This document shows, piece by piece, positions 25,854 through 35,354 of a stretch of DNA of 64,000 bases. Position 1 is the first letter of the stretch, and each line of letters opens with the position of its first letter. Below the pieces are notes generated by a model that was given only the letters and a program-made list of their open reading frames with translations, was not told the DNA's origin and ran no database searches. A program made the position numbers and the translations under genes. The stretch comes from JAGOCV01 sp049445855. GTDB taxonomy: Bacteria; Pseudomonadota; Gammaproteobacteria; Burkholderiales; Burkholderiaceae_C. Where the stretch lies: the NCBI RefSeq assembly GCF_049445855.1, contig NZ_JBMSDV010000004.1, forward strand, positions 1-64,000. The letters run 5' to 3'.

Positions 25854-26186
25854 ATGCAGAACAACGTGCGACCCGACGTCCCGCGCCCCACGACGCTGGC
25901 CATGGCGGCGTGGCTGGCCCTCGGCGTACTCGGCGCCAATGCGTGGGCACAGACTGCGGCCCAGGCCACGAAGCCCGACGGCAGCAAGCCCACGACGCAG
26001 GCCATGGCCGCCAACCAGCAGGCCGAAGCTGCCTTCAAGCGCGCCGACACGAATCGCGACGGCAAGCTGAGCCGTACGGAAGCCGACCACCTGCCCGCTA
26101 TCGCGGCGCGCTTCGAACAGGTGGACGCCAACCGCGACCAGTTCATCTCGATGGACGAGTTCAACCGCATCGTCGCCGCCCCCTGA
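25854..26186 (+). CDS. Secreted EF-hand protein
   Basis: A 110-residue protein with a signal peptide ending NAWA near residue 32 and two EF-hand loops, DTNRDGKLSRTE (about residues 64-75) and DANRDQFISMDE (about 87-98). Both loops have Ca-binding residues at positions 1, 3, 5 and 12. GAGGAG lies upstream of the ATG. It probably binds calcium in the periplasm or outside the cell. The partner is unknown. Confidence 0.82.
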   Translation: MQNNVRPDVPRPTTLAMAAWLALGVLGANAWAQTAAQATKPDGSKPTTQAMAANQQAEAAFKRADTNRDGKLSRTEADHLPAIAARFEQVDANRDQFISMDEFNRIVAAP

Positions 26187-26250
26187 TTCACCCGGATTGG
26201 CGGCGCGCCGCTTCATGCGGTATGGTTGCCCGGACAGGAGGCAACAATCC

Positions 26251-27993
26251 ATGTTCGACACGGTGATTCGCGGCGGTACGGTTGTGGATGGGTCCGGCGC
26301 GGCGCCGTTCACCGGTGACGTCGGCATCAAGGACGGAAAGATCGCCGCAGTCGGCGGCAAGCTCGGCGCGGGGAAGCGCGAAGTCGACGCGAGCGGCGCG
26401 ATCGTCACGCCCGGCTGGGTGGACGTGCACACGCACTACGACGGCCAGGTCACCTGGGACCCCTATCTTTCGCCATCGACGCACCACGGCGTGACCACCG
26501 CGGTCATGGGCAACTGCGGCGTGGGCTTCGCACCGGTGAAGCCGGACCGCCGTGAGTGGCTGATCAGCGTGATGGAAGGCGTCGAAGACATCCCCGGCAC
26601 CGTGCTGAGCGAAGGCATCCGCTGGGAATGGGAGACGTTCCCGGAGTATCTCGACGCACTCGCGTCCAAGCCGCGCGCGCTCGATGTCGGCGCGCAGATT
26701 CCGCACAGCGCCGTGCGCACCTATGTGATGGGCGAACGCGGCGTGACACACGACGAAGCGTCGGCCGACGACATCCGCGCGATGACGCAGATCGTCGCGG
26801 AAGGCCTGAAGGCCGGCGCGCTCGGCTTCTCGACGAGCCGCACACTCATCCACAAGTACCAGCAGCACAAATACCCGCCAGGCACCTTCGCGTCGCCGGA
26901 AGAGATCCTGGGCATCGCGCGTGCGATGAAGGGCGTGGGCCACGGCGTGTTCCAGATGACAGCGAACCACGTGAGCATGGAAGGCGAGTTGTGGTGGCTC
27001 ACGCAGATCGCGCGCGACAACAAACTGCCCGTCGCCTTCGCGCTCGTGCAGACCGACCAGACACCCGACACGTGGAAGCGCCTGCTCGCGCACCTGGACA
27101 CGACGAATGCTGAAGGCGTGCCGCTGTACGGCAGCATCAGCGGGCGCGCCACCAGCATGGTGATGGGCTTCGAGGGCTCGCTGCACCCGTTCGTGCTGCA
27201 TCCGATCTGGCAGCAGATCGCGCCTTTGCCGTGGGAAGAAAAACTCGCGCGCCTGCGCCAGCCCGAAGTGCGTGCCGCGCTCACGCGCATGGAAGTGGTG
27301 GAAGCCGCAGCGCAGGTCAACCAGGAAGCGGCGTTCTTTTTGCGCGGCCTTGCGCGCCTCTTCGTGCTGCGGCCCGACGCAAGCGGGAGCGTCAACTACG
27401 AACCGCTGATGAGCGACAGCCTGCTCGCCAAGTCGAAGGGCACCGGTGCCAACCCGCTCGAAGTGGCCTACGACGCGATGCTCACCAACGAAGGCCGTAA
27501 CGATGGCAAGGGCCTGCTGTACTTCCCCGTGTTCAACTATTCGTACGGCGACCTGTCTCTGCTGCACACGCAGTTGCAGCACCCGCGCACGATGATGAGC
27601 CTGGCCGACGGCGGCGCGCACGTGGGCTATGTGTGCGACGTGTCCATGCCTACTTTCATGCTCACGCACTGGGCGCGCGACCGCTCACGCGGCCCGAAGC
27701 TGCCGCTGGAAATGCTGGTGAAGAAGCAGACGCGCGACACCGCGCAGGTCTACGGCCTGCAGGACCGCGGCGTGCTCGCGCCCGGCTACAAGGCCGACGT
27801 GAACATCATCGACTTCGACAAGCTGAAGCTCGACCTGCCGCACTTCGTGTTCGACCTGCCCGCTGGCGGAAGGCGGCTCACGCAAAGCGCCGAAGGTTAT
27901 GTGGCGACGATGGTGAACGGCGAAGCCATCATGGAGTGCGGCCAGCCGACGGGTGCGATGCCGGGGTCGATCATTCGGGGGCCGCAGAGATAA
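26251..27993 (+). CDS. N-acyl-D-amino-acid deacylase family amidohydrolase
   Basis: A 580-residue D-aminoacylase-like enzyme. The metal site begins VDVHTHYDGQ (His60, His62), followed by TAVMGNCGVGFAPV and the C-terminal GVLAPGYKADVNIIDFDKL. AGGAGG is 6 nt before the ATG; 18 further in-frame residues upstream are not used. Family members remove acyl groups from D-amino acids or hydrolyse related amides. Its sequence GGAHVGYVCDVSMPTF carries the third metal-site part. It is monocistronic here. Confidence 0.88.
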   Translation: MFDTVIRGGTVVDGSGAAPFTGDVGIKDGKIAAVGGKLGAGKREVDASGAIVTPGWVDVHTHYDGQVTWDPYLSPSTHHGVTTAVMGNCGVGFAPVKPDRREWLISVMEGVEDIPGTVLSEGIRWEWETFPEYLDALASKPRALDVGAQIPHSAVRTYVMGERGVTHDEASADDIRAMTQIVAEGLKAGALGFSTSRTLIHKYQQHKYPPGTFASPEEILGIARAMKGVGHGVFQMTANHVSMEGELWWLTQIARDNKLPVAFALVQTDQTPDTWKRLLAHLDTTNAEGVPLYGSISGRATSMVMGFEGSLHPFVLHPIWQQIAPLPWEEKLARLRQPEVRAALTRMEVVEAAAQVNQEAAFFLRGLARLFVLRPDASGSVNYEPLMSDSLLAKSKGTGANPLEVAYDAMLTNEGRNDGKGLLYFPVFNYSYGDLSLLHTQLQHPRTMMSLADGGAHVGYVCDVSMPTFMLTHWARDRSRGPKLPLEMLVKKQTRDTAQVYGLQDRGVLAPGYKADVNIIDFDKLKLDLPHFVFDLPAGGRRLTQSAEGYVATMVNGEAIMECGQPTGAMPGSIIRGPQR

Positions 27994-27997
27994 AGTA

Positions 27998-28090
27998 ATG
28001 AAGGAAATCGTCATTCCCGACGACGCCCTGCTGCCTCCTGTCCGGATTTACTGCCAGTTGGCGGCGATCACAGCATTGAGACTTGATTGA
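27998..28090 (+). pseudogene. Possible 5' remnant of a gene cut by the RTX insert
   Basis: An ATG 4 bp after the deacylase stop opens a frame starting MKEIVIPDDALLPPVRI with G/C-rich third positions like native genes. After position 28048 the frame runs antisense into the RTX gene and stops at 28090. This could be the start of a gene lost when the AT-richer block entered. It could equally be chance. Confidence 0.3.
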
Positions 28091-31000
28091 TAAGCAGGCG
28101 GCAAAGTAGTTTGCCCCGGGGCAGGGGGCGCGAAAGCTGCCATGGCCTGCACGAGATTCTGAACACGACTCTCGGCGAGCACTTGACCATCGTGCGTCTG
28201 AAATTGATCGAGGTGATACGAACTGCTGAGGTACCAACCCTCGATCGTGACCATGTCTGTAGTGCCAATCACACTGGCTTCGAGGTTATTGCCTACTCTT
28301 CGAAACCAGAGCTCATTTGCATCGATACCGCATCCAAAGACGGCGATGTCGAAACTTGACACCGCGAAATAGGATTCGTTGTTCCGGATTGTGTCTTGCC
28401 CAAAACCCTCATCAAACAAATAAATATCGCTGTTGCCTCCCCCATCGAGCACATCATTACCCCCGCCACCAATCAGAACGTCATTGCCGGCACCTCCGAG
28501 TAATGAGTCGTTGCCCACACCTCCATCCAAGCGATCCGACTTCCCTCCTCCTGTCAGTCTGTCGTTCCCGTCAAGACCGTAGACCTCGCTATTGCCAAGG
28601 CTAGAGGATGTCGAAACATCATCGCCGTTCGTTAACTGGACCGCCAACGAAACAATTTCATTGGGGGTAAGTACCGTGCCATCAGCAAATTCCATTCGGT
28701 CGATCTTGTTTGTGCGATAGCTGTCGCCCCCGACGAAGAAATCCTGCAACTTCAAACTATCTCCGCTCGCAAAGTTAAACGTGAGGTGCACGCCCTGCCG
28801 AGTCACGTTGAGCAAATCAATAAGCGTCAAGTCCTCAAATACAGCGGTGTCATTTCGCGTACTGTAGTAAGCCTCGCTTTGCACAAGGACGTCCTGTCCG
28901 AAGCCTTTTGCGTAGATAAAAGTGTCTCTGCCAGCGCCACCATCCAACACATCATCGCCCACGCCTCCTACTAGTACATCGTTGCCGCCGCCACCGTACA
29001 GATTGTCATCGCCATCTTCACCTTCAAGACGGTCATCACCAAGGTCTCCACGGAGCGTATCAGCGCCTGCCTGCCCATAAATGATATCGGCGGTAGCGGT
29101 TCCATAGAGAATGTCGGCACCCTCTGTTCCATCGAGATATTCGAGGCCGAATGCGCCAAGAACACGATCAAAAGCATCAAGCGTATTGTCAGAATGCGCG
29201 CGCAGCGCTTTTGCCAAGGACTCCCCCCTCGCACCCAAGGAGCGCAATGCAAGGTCAAAATCTGTCGCCCACTGGCGCGCCGCCTGACCACCATCGTGGC
29301 TTTCGAAACGCTGATCGAAGCCTTGCTTGAGCATATTGAAAGCAATCGCTTCGTTGATAGCCGCCCCCTTCGCATCAATGGAGAACTTTGCGGCATCAAG
29401 CAGGGGGCGGAAATGCGTCTGAAGCATGAGTTGCCCATAGAAGTAAGTCAGCGCTTCACCGAAGGCTGTCTCAATCTGTGCTGCGGCATTTGGTCCTGGG
29501 TCCAAAGTACCCCCATTCGTGCCGGATTTCTGAACAAATCCGACGCCAAGCAGCGCCTCGACCGCCAGCAGTTTCCGCGCATCAGAAAGATAATTGCCTC
29601 GGCTTGAAGGAGACGCGCCACTGACGCCAGTCCACTCGTACACAATTGACACGATCAACCGTTTGCGCTCCGCCTGATCCTCGGCTCGCGCAAAATCCTT
29701 AAGCATCTGCTCAAGCGAGGAGTTAGGACTGCGCGCCAAGGTCTGATGCAAGCTCCGAACGATACCCATACCCGCCAGTTCGGGCAACGCAGCAATGCGA
29801 TCACTGACCACGACGGTGTTTAGATCAACAGTACGTGCCGAGTCCTGGCTGAACCAGACATCGATTGCCTTGGCCGTTGTTCCGTCCGAACGAACATATG
29901 AGCCCCACTGCCCGAGATTGTTGCCCGCCGCATCCTTCACATTGACCTCGGCATACGCCAGCTTGATCGCCGATACACCCGCGTACGCAAGTAAAAGCAA
30001 CTCGCCCGAATCTACATGGGCGTCGCCGTCAGCGTCTTTCCATACCTTGAGCTCAGCGAAAGCCGCATCGCCGGCATCAACCTTGCCATCACGGTTCTGG
30101 TCCAACTCGGCCAATGCCTTGAAGCCGTTCTGGGCTTTCGCACCGTTGTTCAGGCGCGTGTTGTTGCCGAAGAGTTCCAGTCCATTGTCAATAAGGCCAT
30201 TGCCGTTGATGTCGCGCACCAGTAAACCGTCATCGGCGCCGACCCACCCCGTCAGTTCGGACAAGCCGTCGCCGTTGTGATCGAAATGAGTGCCGACTGA
30301 GCGCGCCACCGTCTCCACACCATCGCCATCCAGGTCAAGAACGATCGGGCTCATCGTGTCCAGCGCCATGGCAAACGTCTTCTGCATCGCATCGATCACC
30401 GCGTCCAATCCTTGGCCGATCAGCACGAGGCCCGGCAATACAATGCGCCCCGCCTTATCCATGCCCATAACATAAGGGGCTGCACCACTTGCGACAAACT
30501 GCCCGTCAACTAGCTCACCCACCAGGCGAACCTCCATGATCGCGCCTGTCGCCTCATCAAGATGCGTCGTCACCTGTACAGCATCCTGTGATTGACTCGC
30601 ATTGGCACCCGTCCCCGTCGTGCGAACCACCCCACTCGTTTCGTAGTTGACGCTGTCGATGCCGTATCCACTCGGCCCCTTGCCATCCAGCACGTTCCAG
30701 TGTCCGCGCGAAATGTCATTCCGCTCAACGAACAGAAGTTGCTCGGGACTCAGATCCGCACGCCAGCCAAGCTCATGGATGATGTTCGCAGGACTGTCCA
30801 CGTGCTGTGCGGCAGCCTGCCCAGCCGCGTCGGATAGTGGGCCTTTCACTTCTCCACCGATCCATTCGACAACTTTTTCAACAGCCCAGGCGCGAAAGCC
30901 GCTGAATGCACTGGCGGCGCCTGAAAAGACCGCCTCGACGCTCTGAACGAAAGCCTGGGTTGCGGCTCCAACGACAGCGCCTGCGCCTTGTGCATTACCC

Positions 31001-31620
31001 GTGCTCACCGGCAAGTCGATGCCGCCACCAGACCCCCCCGACAACCACATCGGATCGCCATTCACAGGGGCAGGTGTACGAATACTGAGAACATCCGGAT
31101 CGACCTGACCATTGGGTGTCCAATTGGCCTGCCATGCGTTGACGGTTACTGTGCCTGCGACGTTTACAGGCGATTCAGTGTCGTTGCGTAGCTGGTAGGA
31201 CGCCGCGGCGAGGGCGAGACCAACCGCACCAGACCCTACGAAGGTGACAGATGCTCCAAAATAGGGACTCTCGTCCGAGGCCGTAAGTCGTTCTATCAAT
31301 TCCCGCGTCTGCATAACAGGAACCGACCGCGGTGCAACGACATATTGACCGTCTACAAGAGTTGCTGGGGAGTCATAAAATATTCCCGGATTCTCGGCTT
31401 GCGTCTGAGCAGGCAGATTCAAAAATTGAACCGGCGCTGGTGTACCGCTGATGATGAGTTCGCCCGTCTGAGGATTGAACCATGCAAGATAGTCGATCCG
31501 ACTAGATTGGTTACTCAAGGGAATATTCAGACTCTCATTTGGAACTGGCACAAAGCCGAGCGGGATGCCAGAACCTGTTTCAAGAACAGAAAGAATGGTT
31601 GATATGCTGAGGCTTGACAC
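28048..31620 (-). CDS. RTX calcium-binding protein, FrpC-like
   Basis: A 1190-residue protein starting at GTG (31620) with AGGAGA 8 nt upstream. Residues about 425-545 have the FrpC-like pattern of dense Asp-rich loops: LDLDGDGVET, FDHNGDGLSE, RDINGNGLIDNG and DQNRDGKVDAGD. Two blocks of GGxGxDxLx nonapeptides follow (about 830-915 and 990-1065), each closed by a hydrophobic module starting near FGQD. Such proteins are exported by a type I system through a C-terminal signal; none is in the window. It has no N-terminal signal peptide. The N-terminal 400 residues are not recognised, so the activity is unknown. Base composition is AT-richer than its neighbours. Confidence 0.88.
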   Translation of the reverse strand: MSSLSISTILSVLETGSGIPLGFVPVPNESLNIPLSNQSSRIDYLAWFNPQTGELIISGTPAPVQFLNLPAQTQAENPGIFYDSPATLVDGQYVVAPRSVPVMQTRELIERLTASDESPYFGASVTFVGSGAVGLALAAASYQLRNDTESPVNVAGTVTVNAWQANWTPNGQVDPDVLSIRTPAPVNGDPMWLSGGSGGGIDLPVSTGNAQGAGAVVGAATQAFVQSVEAVFSGAASAFSGFRAWAVEKVVEWIGGEVKGPLSDAAGQAAAQHVDSPANIIHELGWRADLSPEQLLFVERNDISRGHWNVLDGKGPSGYGIDSVNYETSGVVRTTGTGANASQSQDAVQVTTHLDEATGAIMEVRLVGELVDGQFVASGAAPYVMGMDKAGRIVLPGLVLIGQGLDAVIDAMQKTFAMALDTMSPIVLDLDGDGVETVARSVGTHFDHNGDGLSELTGWVGADDGLLVRDINGNGLIDNGLELFGNNTRLNNGAKAQNGFKALAELDQNRDGKVDAGDAAFAELKVWKDADGDAHVDSGELLLLAYAGVSAIKLAYAEVNVKDAAGNNLGQWGSYVRSDGTTAKAIDVWFSQDSARTVDLNTVVVSDRIAALPELAGMGIVRSLHQTLARSPNSSLEQMLKDFARAEDQAERKRLIVSIVYEWTGVSGASPSSRGNYLSDARKLLAVEALLGVGFVQKSGTNGGTLDPGPNAAAQIETAFGEALTYFYGQLMLQTHFRPLLDAAKFSIDAKGAAINEAIAFNMLKQGFDQRFESHDGGQAARQWATDFDLALRSLGARGESLAKALRAHSDNTLDAFDRVLGAFGLEYLDGTEGADILYGTATADIIYGQAGADTLRGDLGDDRLEGEDGDDNLYGGGGNDVLVGGVGDDVLDGGAGRDTFIYAKGFGQDVLVQSEAYYSTRNDTAVFEDLTLIDLLNVTRQGVHLTFNFASGDSLKLQDFFVGGDSYRTNKIDRMEFADGTVLTPNEIVSLAVQLTNGDDVSTSSSLGNSEVYGLDGNDRLTGGGKSDRLDGGVGNDSLLGGAGNDVLIGGGGNDVLDGGGNSDIYLFDEGFGQDTIRNNESYFAVSSFDIAVFGCGIDANELWFRRVGNNLEASVIGTTDMVTIEGWYLSSSYHLDQFQTHDGQVLAESRVQNLVQAMAAFAPPAPGQTTLPPAYQSSLNAVIAANWQ

Positions 31621-31647
31621 TTAAAAGTCTCCTGAAAAATGGATGGC

Positions 31648-32766
31648 TCAGGGAGCCAATTTGAAAAAGTGCACGGTGTTGCCCTCAGCAATCGCATAGT
31701 TGTTATCTTTTTCTGCTACTCGAATGACATCTCTCGGAATGTCAAATCGAGCAACCTTTCTGAGTTGCGCGAGATCCCAGATGTATGCTTGGTCAGCGAT
31801 TCCGAACGCGCGCTCGCTATCCCCCGCCGCCACCAAGTTGCCTGAGTTCAATGAAGGATCGTTGACAACACCCGTCAATTGGAAATCTGCAGCGGCATTC
31901 CATACGCGGATTGGAGGCTTCCCAAATGACGCCAGATAGTTTCCACTCTTGGTATAGACAACTCCGTTAAGCGGTGTCTCGCTCAAGAGAACTTTCTTGA
32001 CCGATCCCTTACGCACGTCTGCAACGACAATCGCCGTTGCACCTGACCAGTTGACGTAACCAAACTTCTCAGCATCCCGAAAGAATTGCAACCCGGCCAA
32101 CGCAATTTCGTTGCCGGACGGGTTACACGCCATCTTTTCATAGCTTCGCCCCACTTTTGGGTGATCAGAGAACGGATGCGAAAGATCGACGTCGCGGATC
32201 ATTTCTCCGGATGGAAGTTCATAAGTGGTGAATCCACCCTTTCGCAACAGAACGAGCAATCGACCGTTGTCGAACAAGCACATGCCGATATGTCGTCCGC
32301 CATGCTTAATAGAGCCCGGGCCCTTGATAGTGGCGACCTCCTTTCTCGTTTCAAGGTCCCATACTTTTGCAAGGACATAGCGCTGCATGTCTTTCCGGGC
32401 GTTCAATTCTTGCGGTGAGTTGAGAACCTTAGGAAACGGCGGAGAGCCTGCCTTGGAATCAGAAAAGTCTTGGGTGATCAGGTACCGACCATCTAGAGAG
32501 AACAGGATCTCCTGACCCGAAAGATTTGCGGAGAGCCGGTTACTGCGAACAGAGAAAACATGCTTCTTCTCTTTAATGTTCCAGACGGACACTTCATCCT
32601 TCATGAAGAAGCCAATTGCGAAAAGGTGTCCATTCGGCTGCCACGCCATTGACTGGACGGCGTAAGGCAGCACCAATCGACCGCTCCTCTCCAATCTCGG
32701 AAGCGATAGTTCTGCGCGAGCGAATAACGCAGCAACCAGAAAACTCAATCCCAGAAAAAATTTCAT
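31648..32766 (-). CDS. Secreted WD40-like beta-propeller protein
   Basis: A 372-residue protein with a signal peptide (MKFFLGLSFLVAALFARA). Repeats such as VQSMAWQPNGHLFAIGF, SVWNIKEKKHVFSV, ILFSLDGRYLITQ, KVWDLETRKEVATIKG and VWNAAADFQ have the spacing of WD40 blades. It lies 27 bp upstream of the RTX gene on the same strand, with similar AT-richer composition, and may assist or anchor it (inference). No catalytic residues are recognisable. Confidence 0.78.
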   Translation of the reverse strand: MKFFLGLSFLVAALFARAELSLPRLERSGRLVLPYAVQSMAWQPNGHLFAIGFFMKDEVSVWNIKEKKHVFSVRSNRLSANLSGQEILFSLDGRYLITQDFSDSKAGSPPFPKVLNSPQELNARKDMQRYVLAKVWDLETRKEVATIKGPGSIKHGGRHIGMCLFDNGRLLVLLRKGGFTTYELPSGEMIRDVDLSHPFSDHPKVGRSYEKMACNPSGNEIALAGLQFFRDAEKFGYVNWSGATAIVVADVRKGSVKKVLLSETPLNGVVYTKSGNYLASFGKPPIRVWNAAADFQLTGVVNDPSLNSGNLVAAGDSERAFGIADQAYIWDLAQLRKVARFDIPRDVIRVAEKDNNYAIAEGNTVHFFKLAP

Positions 32767-32852
32767 CGAGGCATTACGTCACATGCCCTCTGCCAAGTTC
32801 AATGCCGTTCCCGCTGGAAATGCAAAGGATCGTTAAATTTCGGAACTTAATC

Positions 32853-32878
32853 AAAAGCCCGGGCCCGCATAAGGCCCG
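32853..32878 (-). terminator. Rho-independent terminator after the DUF2164 gene
   Basis: On the minus strand a 6-bp GC stem (CGGGCC-TTATGCG-GGCCCG) is followed by GGCTTTT. It lies just past the DUF2164 stop and just before the AT-richer block, so it separates native transcription from the insert. Confidence 0.65.
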
Positions 32879-32884
32879 ACCGCT

Positions 32885-33157
32885 TCAGCGGTTACGTTGC
32901 AGTCCGTCGAACTTGCGCCAGTACTGGAACTCGTCTTCGTGCACCTCGTAGTCGAGCTCCGCCACACGCGCCTGTAGCCGCTCCTGCACGTCGGCCACGG
33001 CCTTGTTGTAGATGAGCGGGCCGATCTCTTCGAGGAAGTAACCCAGCAAGGCACCTGCCGCGATGTTGCCGATCTTTTCTTCCATGTTCTCCTGGAAGTA
33101 GCGCTCGATGGAGGCGATGGCTTCCTGGCGGGCTTCGCGGCTGATTTCGATGGTCAT
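32885..33157 (-). CDS. DUF2164-family protein
   Basis: A 90-residue protein reading MTIEISREARQEAIASIERY, then FQENMEEKIGNIAAGALLGY and FLEEIGPLIYNKAVADVQER, the pattern I associate with DUF2164. The length is typical for this uncharacterised family. It is acidic and mostly helical. It is divergent from the lactate dehydrogenase gene. The role is unknown. Confidence 0.85.
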   Translation of the reverse strand: MTIEISREARQEAIASIERYFQENMEEKIGNIAAGALLGYFLEEIGPLIYNKAVADVQERLQARVAELDYEVHEDEFQYWRKFDGLQRNR

Positions 33158-33282
33158 GGGCAGGCGTCCGGTGGTGGTCGGGTGTGCGGGTTTCCGCGTA
33201 CGTGATTTTGACCACTTCCCCAGCGACAAACGCCCGCCCTGCCTAAAATCGTGGTCTTGCCGCACATTGGCACGGAGACACC

Positions 33283-34707
33283 ATGAACGCCCCCACACAA
33301 GTCGCCCACCTCGTTCCCGAAATCAACCAGCGCGAGGTTCCCGACGCATTGATCGAAGCATTGAAGGCGCGCTTCGGTGCCAACTGCTCCACGGCGCTGG
33401 CCGTGCGCGAGCAGCATGGCCGCGACGAATCGTCGTTCCAGGCGCCGCCGCCTGCTGCCGTGGTGTTCGCCGAAAGCACGAAGGACGTGGCCGACGCGGT
33501 GAAGCTGGCGAGCGACCACAGCGTGCCGGTCATCCCCTTCGGCGTGGGTTCGTCGCTCGAAGGCCATCTGCTCGCAGTGCAGGGCGGCATCAGCATCGAC
33601 GTGAGTCGCATGAACAAGGTGCTGCACATCAACGCCGACGACCTGACGGTGACCGTGCAGCCGGGCGTGACGCGCAAGCAGCTCAATGAAGACATCAAGA
33701 GCACCGGCTTGTTCTTCCCGATCGATCCGGGTGCGGACGCGTCCATCGGCGGCATGGCGGCCACGCGTGCGTCCGGCACGAACGCCGTGCGCTACGGCAC
33801 CATGCGCGAGAACGTGCTGGGCCTCGAAGTGGTGACGGCGAGCGGCGAAGTCATCCGCACCGGCACGCGCGCGAAGAAATCGTCCGCGGGCTACGACCTC
33901 ACGCGCCTGCTGGTCGGCAGCGAAGGCACGCTGGGCGTGATCACCGAGGTCACACTGCGCATCTACCCGCTGCCCGAAGCCGTGTCTGCTGCGATCTGCT
34001 CGTTCCCCAGCATTGAGGCTGCGGTTCGCACCGTCATCCAGACCATCCAGCTCGGCGTGCCGATCGCGCGCGTGGAACTGATCGACAACAACACGGTGCG
34101 CATGGTGAACGCGCACTCCAAACTGGGCCTGCGCGAGGAACCGCTGCTGCTGATGGAATTCCACGGCTCGCCCGCCGGCGTGAAGGAGCAGGCCGAGACG
34201 GTGCAGGAGATTGCGGCTGAGTTCGGCGGCAATGCGTTCGAGTGGGCATCGACCCCCGAAGAGCGCACGCGCCTGTGGACTGCACGTCACAACGCGTATT
34301 TCGCAGCGATCCAGTCGCGCCCTGGCTGCCGCGCGATTTCCACCGACACCTGCGTGCCGATCTCGCGCCTGGCGGACTGCCTGCTCGAATCGGTGGCTGA
34401 AGCCGACGCAAGCGGCATTCCCTACTTCCTCGTCGGCCATGTGGGCGACGGCAACTTCCACTTCGGCTACCTGCTCGACCCGAATGAGCCGAAGGAGCGC
34501 GAGATTGCCGAAGAGCTCAACCACAAGCTGGTGGCGCGCGCGCTGGCACTCGAGGGCACCTGCACCGGCGAGCACGGCGTGGGCCTGCACAAGATGGGCT
34601 TCCTGGTCGACGAGGCCGGCGCGGGCGCGGTCGACATGATGCGCACCATCAAACGCGCGCTGGACCCCAAAAACATCATGAATCCGGGGAAGATTTTCTC
34701 GCTGTGA
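33283..34707 (+). CDS. FAD-linked D-lactate dehydrogenase (Dld/GlcD type)
   Basis: A 474-residue FAD-binding oxidoreductase. The PCMH-type FAD domain contains VIPFGVGSSLEGHLLAVQGG and FPIDPGADASIGGMAATRASG, and the C-terminal half has SRLADCLLESVAEA, VGHVGDGNFHFGYL and CTGEHGVGLHK, which carry the metal or substrate histidines. It oxidises D-lactate or a similar 2-hydroxyacid and passes electrons to a cytochrome or quinone. Glycolate oxidase GlcD is the alternative, but no glcE/glcF follows. Confidence 0.9.
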   Translation: MNAPTQVAHLVPEINQREVPDALIEALKARFGANCSTALAVREQHGRDESSFQAPPPAAVVFAESTKDVADAVKLASDHSVPVIPFGVGSSLEGHLLAVQGGISIDVSRMNKVLHINADDLTVTVQPGVTRKQLNEDIKSTGLFFPIDPGADASIGGMAATRASGTNAVRYGTMRENVLGLEVVTASGEVIRTGTRAKKSSAGYDLTRLLVGSEGTLGVITEVTLRIYPLPEAVSAAICSFPSIEAAVRTVIQTIQLGVPIARVELIDNNTVRMVNAHSKLGLREEPLLLMEFHGSPAGVKEQAETVQEIAAEFGGNAFEWASTPEERTRLWTARHNAYFAAIQSRPGCRAISTDTCVPISRLADCLLESVAEADASGIPYFLVGHVGDGNFHFGYLLDPNEPKEREIAEELNHKLVARALALEGTCTGEHGVGLHKMGFLVDEAGAGAVDMMRTIKRALDPKNIMNPGKIFSL

Positions 34708-34766
34708 GCTTGGCGTCATCCCCATGACGGGGTAGCCTCGTTATACAGACCTCAGGGGGAAAACCA

Positions 34767-35345
34767 ATGATGAAACAAGTCACGACGCGACTGGCTCTTG
34801 CACTCGGCGCCGCATCGGCGCTCGCCATGCTGACCGGCTGCGCAACGCAGCAACCCGTGGCCAACTACGGCCACCCGGCGCTCTATGCCGCGCAACCCGT
34901 CGTGGTCGTGCAGCAGCCTGCACAGGTGGTCTATGCCCAGCCGCAGTATCGGCACGGCGGCTATTACGCGGCGGCGCCGGTCTATGCCCCATCTCCCGTG
35001 TACACCCAGAGCTACACGACCTATCCGCAACCGCAAAGCTACGCCTACGCGCCCGGCTACGCACCCGCCCCTGCACGCAATGACGTCGGCCGCACCGCAG
35101 TCGGCGCGCTCGCCGGTGGTGTCATCGGCAGTCAGTTCGGCGGCAGCAGAAACGCACGCACGGCCGCCACGGTGGTCGGCGCAGGTGCCGGCGCGATGGT
35201 TGCGCAAGGCGGCTACAGCAACGAAGCCGTCGGCGGCGCGGTGCTCGGCGGCATCATCGGCTCGCGCTTCGGCAAGGGCGAAGGCCGCAATGCGGCCGCA
35301 GCCATCGGCGCGGGTCTGGGTGCGTGGATGGCGGTGAAGGACTGA
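34767..35345 (+). CDS. Glycine-zipper lipoprotein
   Basis: A 192-residue protein with a lipoprotein signal and lipobox LTGC (Cys at about residue 25). A Tyr/Pro/Gln-rich spacer follows, then two glycine-zipper segments, VGALAGGVIGSQFGG and GGAVLGGIIGSRFGKG. Such zipper lipoproteins are often attached to the outer membrane and associate with envelope stress. GGGGGA precedes the ATG. It converges with the downstream envelope cluster. Confidence 0.85.
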   Translation: MMKQVTTRLALALGAASALAMLTGCATQQPVANYGHPALYAAQPVVVVQQPAQVVYAQPQYRHGGYYAAAPVYAPSPVYTQSYTTYPQPQSYAYAPGYAPAPARNDVGRTAVGALAGGVIGSQFGGSRNARTAATVVGAGAGAMVAQGGYSNEAVGGAVLGGIIGSRFGKGEGRNAAAAIGAGLGAWMAVKD

Positions 35346-35354
35346 CGGGGCGAA

